Origin: Gammaproteobacteria bacterium
GTDB taxonomy: Bacteria > Pseudomonadota > Gammaproteobacteria > Steroidobacterales > Steroidobacteraceae
DNA: 64,000 nucleotides
Direction: 5' to 3'
Assembly: GCA_025358295.1 (NCBI GenBank)
Contig: JANYJY010000062.1
Coordinates: forward strand, 1-64,000
A program made the translations under genes and the position numbers. A model generated the notes under the pieces. It saw only the letters and a program-made list of their open reading frames with translations, was not told the DNA's origin and searched no databases. Of this stretch, positions 25,097 through 34,337 are shown one piece after another (within the stretch, counting starts at the first letter, position 1; the number at the start of each line of letters is the position of its first letter).

Positions 25097-25587
25097 CTTC
25101 CTATCGCATCAAGCGTCATCGTCAACGCAGGCACGGCGGCAGTCACTTCGTGCTGATACCTTTCATCGATATGATGACCATTCTGGTGGTATTTCTGCTC
25201 GCGCATACCGCTGACGTGGATATTCTGCCGAACACCAAAAATATATCGATTCCTCAGTCCTTGTCCGATCGCAAGCCGAGTGCGGCCGTGGTCGTCATGA
25301 TCACCAAGGATGCAGTGTTCGTGGACGGCCAATTGGTCGGTTCGCTGAGCGATGTCGTCGCCAATCAGGGACCGTTTTTTGCACCCCTGAAAAACGCCTT
25401 GATGGCCCAGAACGATCGAACCTTAGGCGGTGCCGAGCATGTGGACATCGCCAAGCGCGAAGTCACCATCATGGGCGACAAGGCCACGCCGTATAGCGTA
25501 CTGAAAAAGATCATGCTGACGTGCAGCGAAGCGGAGTACGGCAAGGTGTCGTTCGCCGTGGTCGAACGCGAAAGGGCGGCGACTTAA
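25093..25587 (+). CDS. ExbD/TolR-type proton channel subunit (second copy)
   Basis: 164 residues. Basic N-terminus (SYRIKRHRQRRHGG), then one TM with the conserved Asp in LIPFIDMMTILVVFLLAHT, then a periplasmic domain containing AAVVVMITKDAVFVDGQ and VTIMGDKATPYSVLKKI. It is divergent from the first copy, so the channel is probably a heteromer with two different TolR subunits, as in Agl. The next gene starts directly on its stop (TAAATG). Confidence 0.92.
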   Translation: MTSYRIKRHRQRRHGGSHFVLIPFIDMMTILVVFLLAHTADVDILPNTKNISIPQSLSDRKPSAAVVVMITKDAVFVDGQLVGSLSDVVANQGPFFAPLKNALMAQNDRTLGGAEHVDIAKREVTIMGDKATPYSVLKKIMLTCSEAEYGKVSFAVVERERAAT

Positions 25588-26526
25588 ATGGCAGCCACAG
25601 CGAACCCAACCCAACGCGTTGCGACCGGACTGGCGCCGTACTATCGGCGCTACGAATTGCCATGGTCGCCGTCGGAGGAAATGGAACGGCGGTTTCGGAC
25701 CATTCTTCGAAACCTGGCCATCGTTTTCGCGATCATTGCGATCATCATGCCGTTTCTACCCCGGCATAAGATCGTGGTTAACACCGATTCATTGCCCGAG
25801 AGAGTGGTGCAGCTGGTCATGGAGCCTCCGCCTCCGCCACCTCCACCGCCGCCGCCCAAGCCCGAGAAGCCGCTTGAGAAGGCCCCTGTTTCGGCGAAGC
25901 CCGTGCCGCAGCCCGTAGATCCGCGGGTCAAGGCGTCAAAGAGCGGGCTGCTCGCGAACCTGGACGACCTTGCTGCATTGCGCGATCAGGTCGATTTGGA
26001 CAAGTTCGCGAAGAATCAGCCCAAGACCACGGATCCGGGCGATGTGAGTGCGGTGACTCGAAATATCATTAGCTCAAAGGCTGGGGGCACCAGCGGCGGA
26101 ATCAGTGCGCCCACCAGCAGCGGACTCGCGGCGGGATCCGGTTCGCTGCGCGGCATTTATGCCACGCAGGTCAAAGACCCGAATCTCGGCGCAGGCGGAC
26201 AGGCCGCAACGCGCGCCGGGGGCAGCGGCAAGGCTTCGCGTAGCGCCGATGAAATTGCGCTGGTGTTCACCAAGAACAAGGGCGCCATCGATGCCATGTA
26301 TGCTCGCGCGCTGCGCGATAGTCCGGCGTTGCAAGGCAAGGTAGTGCTGGAGTTGACAATCACCCCGTCCGGCGAGATCTCCGCGGCGCGGGTCGTTTCC
26401 AGCGAGCTCAACGACAAGGAATTCGAGAGCAAATTATTGGCGCGTATCCGCTTGTTCAGATTCGATGCCAAGGATGTGGCAACCTTGACGGCCACCAAAC
26501 CCATCGATTTTTTCCCAGCCGGATGA
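25588..26526 (+). CDS. TonB-like protein with AgmX/PglI-type C-terminal domain
   Basis: 312 residues. Cytoplasmic N-terminus, one TM segment (LAIVFAIIAIIMPFL) near residue 45, then an uninterrupted run of 11 prolines at about residues 80-90 within a Pro/Lys/Glu-rich spacer, a Gly/Ser-rich stretch, and a C-terminal beta-alpha domain starting at EIALVFTKNKGAIDAMYARA with LELTITPSGEISAARVV. This is the layout of energy transducers that span the periplasm. The C-terminal domain type was named from the Myxococcus gliding protein AgmX. It would link the ExbB/ExbD motor to the TPR/OM components. Coupled to the last gene by ATGA. Confidence 0.88.
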   Translation: MAATANPTQRVATGLAPYYRRYELPWSPSEEMERRFRTILRNLAIVFAIIAIIMPFLPRHKIVVNTDSLPERVVQLVMEPPPPPPPPPPPKPEKPLEKAPVSAKPVPQPVDPRVKASKSGLLANLDDLAALRDQVDLDKFAKNQPKTTDPGDVSAVTRNIISSKAGGTSGGISAPTSSGLAAGSGSLRGIYATQVKDPNLGAGGQAATRAGGSGKASRSADEIALVFTKNKGAIDAMYARALRDSPALQGKVVLELTITPSGEISAARVVSSELNDKEFESKLLARIRLFRFDAKDVATLTATKPIDFFPAG

Positions 26527-26873
26527 ACATTCAATCCGAAATCGAGTTCTTCAGCGATCTAGGCCTGATCGACAAGGCCCGGTTCGTCGCGCGCCTGATT
26601 TTCGAAGTCGCCGAGGAAGCCAAGGTGGGCGCCGGCGACGGCAATGACGCCGTGCGCCTGCGATTCGCCAATGAAATGAATCAGAGATTGGCGCGCTTTG
26701 CATATCAGATCCTGGGCGAGGATCTCGCGCGTCCGCAGGACGATGTGGTCATTCGCATGTTGTTGGGCGCCCGCGCCGACAAGAACGCCGAGCGCATCAT
26801 GCAGAATGCCTACCGGCGCGTACTCACGAGTTTCGAGAGCTTCGACACGACCGTCTTGCTCAATCCGCACTAA
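26523..26873 (+). CDS. Small soluble helical protein, last gene of the Glt-like operon
   Basis: 116 residues, no signal peptide or TM, probably cytoplasmic and alpha-helical (LIDKARFVARLIFEVAEEAK, RFANEMNQRLARFAYQIL, ERIMQNAYRRVLTSF). Its ATG overlaps the TonB-like stop, so it is made with the machine. No family recognised; possibilities include a cytoplasmic adaptor of the motor or a c-di-GMP-related partner, neither shown. Its 3' end overlaps the convergent antiporter gene by 4 bases. Confidence 0.65.
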   Translation: MNIQSEIEFFSDLGLIDKARFVARLIFEVAEEAKVGAGDGNDAVRLRFANEMNQRLARFAYQILGEDLARPQDDVVIRMLLGARADKNAERIMQNAYRRVLTSFESFDTTVLLNPH

Positions 26874-28672
26874 GAATTCGCGATCCCTCTTCTTTGCGGT
26901 TGCTCGGGCAGAGCGGCGTCGGCTTCGAACAGCTGCAGTAGCTGTTCGGCGGATTCGCGGCTGGTCTGTAGCAATTTCTTTTCGTCGTCTTTCACCGCAT
27001 GCTGCTTTGCCATGGTTGCTTCATCGTGCACCCGGAACCGGCGCACGCTGTCCACCGCCTGCGCTTTCGAGAGGCCCAGCGTCTCAAGAATCCTCTCGGA
27101 CATCTCCAGGCTGGAAACCAGCGTTTCGCGAATGATGTAGCGCAAGTTGAAATCCATCAATCGGAAGGCGTGCTGACGATTGCGCGCGCGCACAAATATC
27201 TTCAAGTGAGGAAAGTGCTTTTCGATCAACTCCACGGTGCGTACCGACGCTTCGACATCGTCGATCGCCAGCACGAAGATCTGGGCGTTCTCGGCGTGCG
27301 CGGCACGCAGCATCTCGAGACGTGAGGCGTCCCCGTAAAATACTTGATTGCCGAAACGGCGCAGAAAGTCGACTTGAGTCTGATTGGCCTCGAGTGCGGT
27401 AAAGGCGATCTTCCTGGCACGCAGGATTCGGCCGATGATTTGTCCGAAGCGGCCGAAGCCCGCGATGATCACCCTTGGATACAGTTCGTCCGGTGTGTCG
27501 AAGGGGCGATCCTCTGCGTCGGATTTCTTCTTGAACAGCGTGTCGTGGAGCAGCAGCAGCAGTGGACTCAATATCATCGACGTAGTCACCACCAGCACCA
27601 GAAGGTCGGCGATCTCGGAATCCATGATGCCGAGCGTTGCAGCGAGACCAAAGAGCACGAACGCGAATTCACCGCCGGATGGCAGGCTGAATGCCAGGCC
27701 GCGGCTGGCTGCGGTTGAGTGACCCGACAGCCGTCCGATAGCGCGCAGCAACGCGACCTTCACCAACATGAAACCCAAGGTCAGGCCGATGATGGTCAGC
27801 GGCTGCTCGAGCACCAGCCGCAAATTGGCCGACATCCCGACCGTGATAAAAAACAAGCCTAGCAGCAGGCCCTTGAAAGGCTCGATGTCGGCCTCGAGCT
27901 CGTGGCGAAATTCGCTGTCCGCCAGCAAGACCCCGGCGAGAAAAGCGCCCAAGGAGAGGGATAATCCCACCTGACTGACGAGCAATGCAGTCCCAATCAC
28001 GACCAGCAGGCCGGCGGCCGTGAACGCTTCGGCTACCCGTGTCGCAGCCACGATGCGCAGCATGGGGCGCAGCACGTAGCGTCCGCCGATGATTACGGTG
28101 GCGAGCACGGCGACAAACTTGACCGCCAACCAGCCGCCCGGGCCCGTGGTTTTAGCCGCCGCGACGCCCAAAAGCGGCAGCAGGGCGAGCGCCGGCAAGA
28201 CGGCAATGTCCTGAAACAGTAAGATACTGAAAGCGGAACGACCGTATTGAGAAGTGAGTTGTCCGCGCTCGGCTAAGAGTTGCAGCACCAGTGCCGTGGA
28301 AGACATCGAGAGACCGAAGCCGATTATCAGCGAGGTTTGCCAGGACTGCTGGAAGGCGAAGTACGCAGCCGAGCCGATTGCCATTGTGGTCACCGACACT
28401 TGCGCGAGGCCCAGACCGAAGATCGGCTTGCGCATCACCCAAAGGCGCGAGGGCTGAAGTTCGAGGCCGATGACGAACATCAGGAGTACGATGCCGAATT
28501 CCGCAATGTGCTGGGTGGCATCGACCTTGCTGATCAACCCCAAGCAGGCGGGTCCGATGACGATGCCCGCAGCCAGGTAGCCGAGGACTGAGCCCAATTT
28601 GAAGTAACGGAATATCGGGACTGCGATGACCGCTGCTGCAAGAAATATAGCGATCTGCGCCAACAAGCTCAT
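26870..28672 (-). CDS. KefB/KefC-like monovalent cation:proton antiporter (CPA2)
   Basis: 600 residues behind GGAGAAATAGT. Twelve or so TM helices over residues 1-385, starting AQIAIFLAAAVIAVPIF, with the signature GVLLADSEFRHELEADIEPF followed by GLLLGLFFITVGM. A TrkA-N/RCK nucleotide-binding domain begins at RVIIAGFGRFGQIIGRIL (about residue 407). A helical tail ends the protein. Glutathione-regulated members protect against electrophiles by K+ efflux and cytoplasmic acidification; whether this one is glutathione-gated is not decidable. Divergent from ppc with only 35 bases between starts. Confidence 0.93.
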   Translation of the reverse strand: MSLLAQIAIFLAAAVIAVPIFRYFKLGSVLGYLAAGIVIGPACLGLISKVDATQHIAEFGIVLLMFVIGLELQPSRLWVMRKPIFGLGLAQVSVTTMAIGSAAYFAFQQSWQTSLIIGFGLSMSSTALVLQLLAERGQLTSQYGRSAFSILLFQDIAVLPALALLPLLGVAAAKTTGPGGWLAVKFVAVLATVIIGGRYVLRPMLRIVAATRVAEAFTAAGLLVVIGTALLVSQVGLSLSLGAFLAGVLLADSEFRHELEADIEPFKGLLLGLFFITVGMSANLRLVLEQPLTIIGLTLGFMLVKVALLRAIGRLSGHSTAASRGLAFSLPSGGEFAFVLFGLAATLGIMDSEIADLLVLVVTTSMILSPLLLLLHDTLFKKKSDAEDRPFDTPDELYPRVIIAGFGRFGQIIGRILRARKIAFTALEANQTQVDFLRRFGNQVFYGDASRLEMLRAAHAENAQIFVLAIDDVEASVRTVELIEKHFPHLKIFVRARNRQHAFRLMDFNLRYIIRETLVSSLEMSERILETLGLSKAQAVDSVRRFRVHDEATMAKQHAVKDDEKKLLQTSRESAEQLLQLFEADAALPEQPQRRGIANS

Positions 28673-28707
28673 ACTATTTCTCCGTCCAATCTTGAGAGCC
28701 TAGCATT

Positions 28708-31428
28708 ATGTATCGCCAAAGCATTCAATTTCCCATCAAGGACTCGGCACTGCGCGAGGATGTGCATGTCTTGGGCACCTTGGTCGGCGAGATGCTGCGC
28801 GACCAGGGCGGCGAGGAGTTCTTCAAACTGGTGGAAGGCGATCGCCTGGCGGCGATTCGGCAGCGCGACGGCGATGCTGAGGGCGGGATCGAACTGCAGC
28901 AGCGTACGATGGGCCGCACAGCGTCGGCGGCGACCGATTTGACGCGGGCGTTTTCGATCTGGTTTCAAGCGGTGAACACGGCCGAGAAAGTGCATCGAGT
29001 TCGCCGGCGCCGGCAATATCTCAACGACTCCAGCACTTCGCAGCCGGGCGGCATTGCGGATTGTGTCGCACGATTACAGCGGGACGGCGTGACTTTGCAG
29101 CAGGCCCTGGAATTGATTTCAGCGCTGAGCATTGAACCGGTGTTCACCGGACACCCGACTGAATCGACGCGGCGCACGATCCTGCGCAAGCAGCAGCACA
29201 TCGCCCAGGATCTGCTGGATCGGCTCAATCCCGCCTCGACGGCCGCGGAGTTGGACACCTTGTGGGCCCGCGTGCGGCAGGAAGTGACCAGCATCTGGCA
29301 GACCGAAGAACATCCTCGCGAAGGCCTGACGGTGGCCGACGAGCGCGAGCACGTCCTGTTCTATTTAATCGATATTTTGTACCGCGTCGTGCCGCTGTTC
29401 TACGAGGAGATCGAGGCGGCGCTTGCCAAGGCCTATTCCGTTGCGGTGGAACAGATCGACGTGCCGAGCATCCTGCACTTTGGCTCCTGGGTCGGCGGGG
29501 ATATGGACGGGAACCCCGATGTGCACGGCAAGACCATCCGCGAGACCCTGCACCGCCATCAGCAGGTAATCGTCTCGACTTATTTCACGGAGTGCGGCCA
29601 GCTCGCCGAGTCCTTGAGCCAGAGTGCGAGTCGTGTCGGCGTGAGCCCCGCGCTCGCAGCACGCATCGATTCGTACAGCGCTATACTGCCGGGCGCCCAG
29701 GCGCTGGCGCCCGCGCGCCACGATCGCATGCCCTACCGGATGTTTTTTGGGCAGATCGGCGAACGGCTCAAGTCGACCTATGAGGGACGGCCCAATGCAT
29801 ACCAGAGCCCGGACGAATTGCTGTCCGACGTGGGGCTCGCGGCGGACAGCCTGATCGCAAATCGCGGACGCCATGCCGGATATTTTCTGGTGCGGCGATT
29901 CCTGCGCAGAGTGCGCACTTTCGGATTTCATCTTGCGACTCTCGATGTAACCCAGCACGCACGTATGCATGATCAAGTGATTGCGCAAGGCCTCGGTCTG
30001 GCGCATTGGCCGACGCTGCCTGCGGAGGAGCGGCTGCGGCAACTGCGGGATTTGCTAGCGCGCGACCAGGGCCCCACATCCGCCTTCGATGCCGTGGGCC
30101 GGCGCAGCCTCTGGGTATTCGAAGCCATCGCGCAGGCGCGGCACAAATTCGGCGGCCGCGCCATCGGCAAATATATCGTCAGCGGCGTGCAGGGACCTGA
30201 GGATGTGTTGGCGGTGCTGTTGCTGGCCCGATGGGCAGACATCACCGACAAGCGCACCGGCGAGTCACCTCTGGATGTGGCGCCGCTGCTGGAGTGCATC
30301 GATTCTTTGGAGCGTGCCGGCGATATCCTGAGGTCTTTGCACCAAGAGCCCGCGTATAGGCGGCATCTGGCCTCACGCGGCAATCGCCAAGCCATCGTAA
30401 TAGGCTACTCGGACTCGAACAAAGAAGGCGGGATCGCAGCCTCCCGCTGGGCTTTGCAGGTTGCGCAGTCCGCTTTGCTCGCAGCGGCACGGCAGTCCGA
30501 CATCAAGTTGTTGATAGTTCACGGCCGCGGCGGCACGCCGGCGCGGGGTGGTGGGCGTACCGAAAATCTGGTCGAGGCCGTACCGGACGGGGCGATCCGC
30601 GGCGTTTTGCGCTTGACCGAGCAAGGTGAAGTGGTCAATCAGAGCTATGGCTTGCGTCCGATCGCGATGCGTACTCTCGAGCGCACTTTTGCATCCGTTA
30701 CTTTAGCGACGGCGCATGCTGGACAGAGACCTTCGATACCACCCGAGCAAATGGCGGCGATGCAAACCATCGCCGCGCGCAGCCTTGAGGTGTATCGCGG
30801 GCTGGTCTACGACAACCCGCGGTTCTATGATTATTTTTGCGCGGCAACCCCGCTCGACGTCATCGAGCGGATGCACATCGGCTCGCGGCCGGCGGCGCGG
30901 GGCGGCGTCGGCGGCATCGGCGCCCTGCGTGCGATACCTTGGGTATTTGCGTGGACGCAAAGCCGGCATATGTTGCCGGGATGGTTCGGATTCGGCAGCG
31001 GCCTGTCGGCGGCCGTGGAGCAGCACGGCGATGAGGTCGTCGGCCGGATGGTCGCGCATTGGCCGTTCTTCGCGCACTTGCTCGATGACGTGGAAGCGAT
31101 GCTGGGTCGAACCGATCTGGACATCGCAAACCACTACGATGCCCTGGCTGGGGATGCGCTGCGTGTCCAATCCGAGCCTATTCGCACCGAATACGCGCTC
31201 ACCGTGGCGCACGTGTTGCGGCTGCGCGGTTCGGCTCGCCTGCTCGACAGCGATCCGACTTTGCAGCGATCGATCAAGCTGCGAAATCCCTATATTGATC
31301 CCATGCATCTGATGCAAGTGGATCTGTTGCAGCGTTGGCGCATGACCGGCCGGGAAGACCGGGCTTTGTTCGGCGCCTTGCGCGCCACGATCAGCGGTAT
31401 CGTTCAGGGGCTGCAAGCCACAGGGTAG
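28708..31428 (+). CDS. ppc: Phosphoenolpyruvate carboxylase
   Basis: 906 residues, the usual bacterial length. Catalytic His in VFTGHPTESTRRTIL (H149), the Lys-containing loop SDSNKEGGIAASRWALQ, the HGRGGTPARGGG loop and the C-terminal LRNPYIDPMHLMQVDLL all match the family. It carboxylates PEP with bicarbonate to oxaloacetate, replenishing the TCA cycle. Single gene, convergent with the serine dehydratase gene 27 bases away. Confidence 0.98.
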   Translation: MYRQSIQFPIKDSALREDVHVLGTLVGEMLRDQGGEEFFKLVEGDRLAAIRQRDGDAEGGIELQQRTMGRTASAATDLTRAFSIWFQAVNTAEKVHRVRRRRQYLNDSSTSQPGGIADCVARLQRDGVTLQQALELISALSIEPVFTGHPTESTRRTILRKQQHIAQDLLDRLNPASTAAELDTLWARVRQEVTSIWQTEEHPREGLTVADEREHVLFYLIDILYRVVPLFYEEIEAALAKAYSVAVEQIDVPSILHFGSWVGGDMDGNPDVHGKTIRETLHRHQQVIVSTYFTECGQLAESLSQSASRVGVSPALAARIDSYSAILPGAQALAPARHDRMPYRMFFGQIGERLKSTYEGRPNAYQSPDELLSDVGLAADSLIANRGRHAGYFLVRRFLRRVRTFGFHLATLDVTQHARMHDQVIAQGLGLAHWPTLPAEERLRQLRDLLARDQGPTSAFDAVGRRSLWVFEAIAQARHKFGGRAIGKYIVSGVQGPEDVLAVLLLARWADITDKRTGESPLDVAPLLECIDSLERAGDILRSLHQEPAYRRHLASRGNRQAIVIGYSDSNKEGGIAASRWALQVAQSALLAAARQSDIKLLIVHGRGGTPARGGGRTENLVEAVPDGAIRGVLRLTEQGEVVNQSYGLRPIAMRTLERTFASVTLATAHAGQRPSIPPEQMAAMQTIAARSLEVYRGLVYDNPRFYDYFCAATPLDVIERMHIGSRPAARGGVGGIGALRAIPWVFAWTQSRHMLPGWFGFGSGLSAAVEQHGDEVVGRMVAHWPFFAHLLDDVEAMLGRTDLDIANHYDALAGDALRVQSEPIRTEYALTVAHVLRLRGSARLLDSDPTLQRSIKLRNPYIDPMHLMQVDLLQRWRMTGREDRALFGALRATISGIVQGLQATG

Positions 31429-31455
31429 CGCCACGCAGGCAGGCGCTTCAAGTAC

Positions 31456-32820
31456 TCAGCACTCGGGTACGTTGACGGCGAGACCGCCCTGCGAGGTTTC
31501 CTTGTAGATGGTGGACATGTCGAGTCCCGTTTGGCGCATGGTGGCGATCACCTGATCGAGCGACACCTTGTGCGAGCCGTCGCCGCGCATTGCCAGACGC
31601 GCCGCGTTGATGGCTTTTACCGACCCCATGGCATTGCGTTCGATGCAGGGAATCTGCACCAGTCCCGCGACCGGATCGCAGGTCAATCCCAGATTGTGCT
31701 CCATGCCGATTTCCGCCGCATTTTCGATCTGCTCGTTGCTGCCGTTGAGCGCGGACACCAGCCCGGCGGCCGCCATGGAACAGGCGACGCCGACTTCGCC
31801 CTGACATCCCATCTCCGCACCGGAAATCGATGCATTTTGTTTGTACAACATGCCGACGGCGGCGGCGGTGAGTAGAAAGCGAATGATGCCGTCGTCGTCC
31901 GCGCCCGGCTCAAAACGCCGATAGTAATGCAGCACCGCCGGAACGATTCCTGCCGCGCCATTGGTCGGCGCAGTGACGACCTGGCCGCCGGCGGCGTTTT
32001 CTTCATTTACTGCCAATGCAAACACATTGACCCAATCGAGCGCATGCATGGGACTCTTCGGATCACCGCTCATCAGTTGGCGATACAGCTTCGGCGCACG
32101 ACGGCGCACGCCAAGTACGCCGGGCAATAGGCCTTGGGCCTCGAAGCCGCGACGTACGCAATCCTGCATTACCTGCCAGATTCGCAAAAGACTGCTACGA
32201 ATCTCCGCGTCAGTGCGCCATACGCGTTCCCGTGCCAGCATGAGTTCGTGTATTTCCAATCCCTGTGTACGGCCATGTTCGAGCAGCCGCGCACCGGAAT
32301 TGAACTCATAGGGAGGTTCGGCGCGTGCGACGCCGACGTTGGCCTCCGCGCCGGCTTGCACTATAAAGCCGCCGCCGATGCTGTAGTACTCCTCCCGGGC
32401 CAGAACCTGCAGCGCCGCATCGTGCGCGGTGAAGCGCATGCCGTTGGAATGACCCGCCAACACCTGATCTGTGTGAAACAGCAGATTCAGCGGCTCGTCG
32501 AAGGCGATCTCGTGTCGGCCCAACAAACGGATGCGGCCGCCGAGGCGAATTCTTTGCAGTGTCGAATCGACGCTGGACGATTCGATGGTATCGGGACTCA
32601 GTCCTTCAAGTCCCAACAGAATGGCGCGGTCAGTACAGTGTCCGCGTCCCGTCAGCGCCAGGGAGCCGTACAGCTGAGCCGACACCTGGGCCGTGCGCTC
32701 CAGCAAGCCTCGCTCCGCCAATAGCATGACGAAGCTGCGCGCCGCGTTCATCGGTCCCATGGTGTGCGAACTCGATGGGCCGATGCCGATCTTAAAGATG
32801 TCGAAAACACTTAAACTCAT
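31456..32820 (-). CDS. sdaA: L-serine ammonia-lyase (iron-sulfur type)
   Basis: 454 residues from ATG 32820, matching SdaA/SdaB length; a longer frame to 32922 is not conserved. SVFDIFKIGIGPSSSHTMGP at the N-terminus is the beta-domain signature. The alpha domain has APTNGAAGIVPAVLHY, GCQGEVGVACSMAAAGLVSA and GLTCDPVAGLVQIPCIERN, supplying the cysteines for the [4Fe-4S] cluster. It deaminates L-serine to pyruvate and ammonia. The choice between sdaA and sdaB names is arbitrary here. Confidence 0.95.
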   Translation of the reverse strand: MSLSVFDIFKIGIGPSSSHTMGPMNAARSFVMLLAERGLLERTAQVSAQLYGSLALTGRGHCTDRAILLGLEGLSPDTIESSSVDSTLQRIRLGGRIRLLGRHEIAFDEPLNLLFHTDQVLAGHSNGMRFTAHDAALQVLAREEYYSIGGGFIVQAGAEANVGVARAEPPYEFNSGARLLEHGRTQGLEIHELMLARERVWRTDAEIRSSLLRIWQVMQDCVRRGFEAQGLLPGVLGVRRRAPKLYRQLMSGDPKSPMHALDWVNVFALAVNEENAAGGQVVTAPTNGAAGIVPAVLHYYRRFEPGADDDGIIRFLLTAAAVGMLYKQNASISGAEMGCQGEVGVACSMAAAGLVSALNGSNEQIENAAEIGMEHNLGLTCDPVAGLVQIPCIERNAMGSVKAINAARLAMRGDGSHKVSLDQVIATMRQTGLDMSTIYKETSQGGLAVNVPEC

Positions 32821-32910
32821 GCCCGGATGATACGCCGCCGCTGCGTTCGTGCTTGTCAAAACGCGACCTGGCAAGTGATAGAATGGCGGCAGGATAAAAG
32901 GGGGAATTTC

Positions 32911-33684
32911 ATGACTCACCACCCGTTCGTTCTGTCGGCCGCGTTGACGGCCATGCTAATGCTTGCTGCAAACTCTGCCGGCGCAGGATCCGTTCCGGGC
33001 AACATTGCGGCGGCGGTCGCCGACGGCAACCGACCGGATGCCGATAAGCAACGCGACGTGAACCGCAAACCGGGCGAAGTATTGGCGTTCGTGGGGGTGA
33101 AGAGCGGTGCGCAAGTTGCTGAGTTATTGCCGGGCGGCGGCTACTTCACGCGCCTGTTCAGCAAGGCAGTCGGCAGCACGGGACATGTGTATGCCTTGGT
33201 GCCGCCGCCATTGCCCAATGCGCCTGCGGACATGCCGGATTTCGCCGCGCGGGTCAAAGCGCTTGCGGCCGACCCGAACTACACCAATGTCAGCGTGGTG
33301 GTCGAACCGTTCAGCCAGCTCAGCGTGCCCGCGCCCGTCGATTTAGTGTGGACATCGCAGAACTACCATGACCTGCATAATTTCCCCGGGCTGGATGTGG
33401 GCATCGTCAACAAGCTGATATTCGATGATCTCAAGCCGGGCGGTATCTACCTGGTGCTCGATCACACCGCGGCAGCGGGATCGCAGTCGAGGGACACCAA
33501 GATCTTACATAGGATCGACCCGGAGACCGTGAAAAGGGAGGTACTGGCGGCGGGATTCGTTTTCGTCGGCAGCAGCGATCTGTTGCACCAGCCTGAGGAC
33601 AATCACACGCTCAAAGTGTTCGATCCATCCGTCCGCGGAAAGACCGATCAGTTCATATTAAAGTTTCGTAAACCTGCCAAGTAG
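32911..33684 (+). CDS. Secreted class I SAM-dependent methyltransferase-like protein
   Basis: 257 residues from ATG 32911 behind AAGGGGGAA. Signal peptide to about residue 24 (AANSAGAGS). A Rossmann fold follows: VKSGAQVAELLPGGGYFTRL as the SAM-binding motif, VDLVWTSQNYHDL for motif IV, and LKPGGIYLVLDH. Exported methyltransferase-like proteins of this kind are common in Xanthomonadales relatives; the substrate is unknown, and SAM supply in the periplasm is a puzzle, so it may have another role. Confidence 0.85.
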   Translation: MTHHPFVLSAALTAMLMLAANSAGAGSVPGNIAAAVADGNRPDADKQRDVNRKPGEVLAFVGVKSGAQVAELLPGGGYFTRLFSKAVGSTGHVYALVPPPLPNAPADMPDFAARVKALAADPNYTNVSVVVEPFSQLSVPAPVDLVWTSQNYHDLHNFPGLDVGIVNKLIFDDLKPGGIYLVLDHTAAAGSQSRDTKILHRIDPETVKREVLAAGFVFVGSSDLLHQPEDNHTLKVFDPSVRGKTDQFILKFRKPAK

Positions 33685-33772
33685 CGGTTGGCGTCGAACT
33701 TTGGGGGGCTTTTCGCTGTCAACTGAGGCGGCAGTTTCACGTTGATTGTCTGGAACCTATGGATTGGAGTAA

Positions 33773-34330
33773 ATGAAAGTGGCAGGTTTTTCCCCAAAAT
33801 CGGTCGCCGGAGCGCGAATCGCGCTGTCGGTGGCGGCTGCGACGCTATTGGCGGCTTGTGTTGCACCGCCGCCCCGCACTTATGCGGTGCCGACGCCCCC
33901 GCCCCAAAAGGTATTCGTCTACCCTGCTAACGGCCAAAGTCCGGAACAAACCGAACGCGATCGATATGAGTGCCATGTTTGGGCCGTTCAGCAAACGGGA
34001 GTCGATCCGAGCCGCTCGAATGCAAGCGCGTATGAGCGCGTCATTGTTCAACCGGCAAATCCTCCTGGTTCAGGTACCGCTGCCGGCGTAATCGGCGGAG
34101 CCATCATCGGCGCCATTATCGGGGGTCCGCGCAATGCCGGGGCCGGAGCCATCATCGGCGGTGCAACCGGGGGAATCATCGGCTCTACGTCGGATGCCAA
34201 CGCCCAGGCGCAGGTCCAGCAAACTCAAACTCAATACAATCAAAGTGCCGCCACTGGCAGGGCACGGGCGGATTCTTATCGCCGCGCAATCAGCGCCTGC
34301 TTGCAGGGACGCGGTTATTCGATCAGTTGA
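33773..34330 (+). CDS. Glycine-zipper lipoprotein
   Basis: 185 residues behind TTGGAG. Lipobox LLAAC at C29, then a Pro-rich linker, a short domain with ERDRYECHVWAVQQTGVD, a Gly/Ala/Ile zipper (AAGVIGGAIIGAIIGG, repeated as AGAGAIIGGATGGIIG) and a tail ending SYRRAISACLQGRGYSIS. The zipper suggests OM insertion or oligomerisation. The ECH-W-A-QTG-DP and ACLQGRGY blocks recur in the next gene, so both genes share a modular tail. Confidence 0.8.
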   Translation: MKVAGFSPKSVAGARIALSVAAATLLAACVAPPPRTYAVPTPPPQKVFVYPANGQSPEQTERDRYECHVWAVQQTGVDPSRSNASAYERVIVQPANPPGSGTAAGVIGGAIIGAIIGGPRNAGAGAIIGGATGGIIGSTSDANAQAQVQQTQTQYNQSAATGRARADSYRRAISACLQGRGYSIS

Positions 34331-34337
34331 GCCGTTC

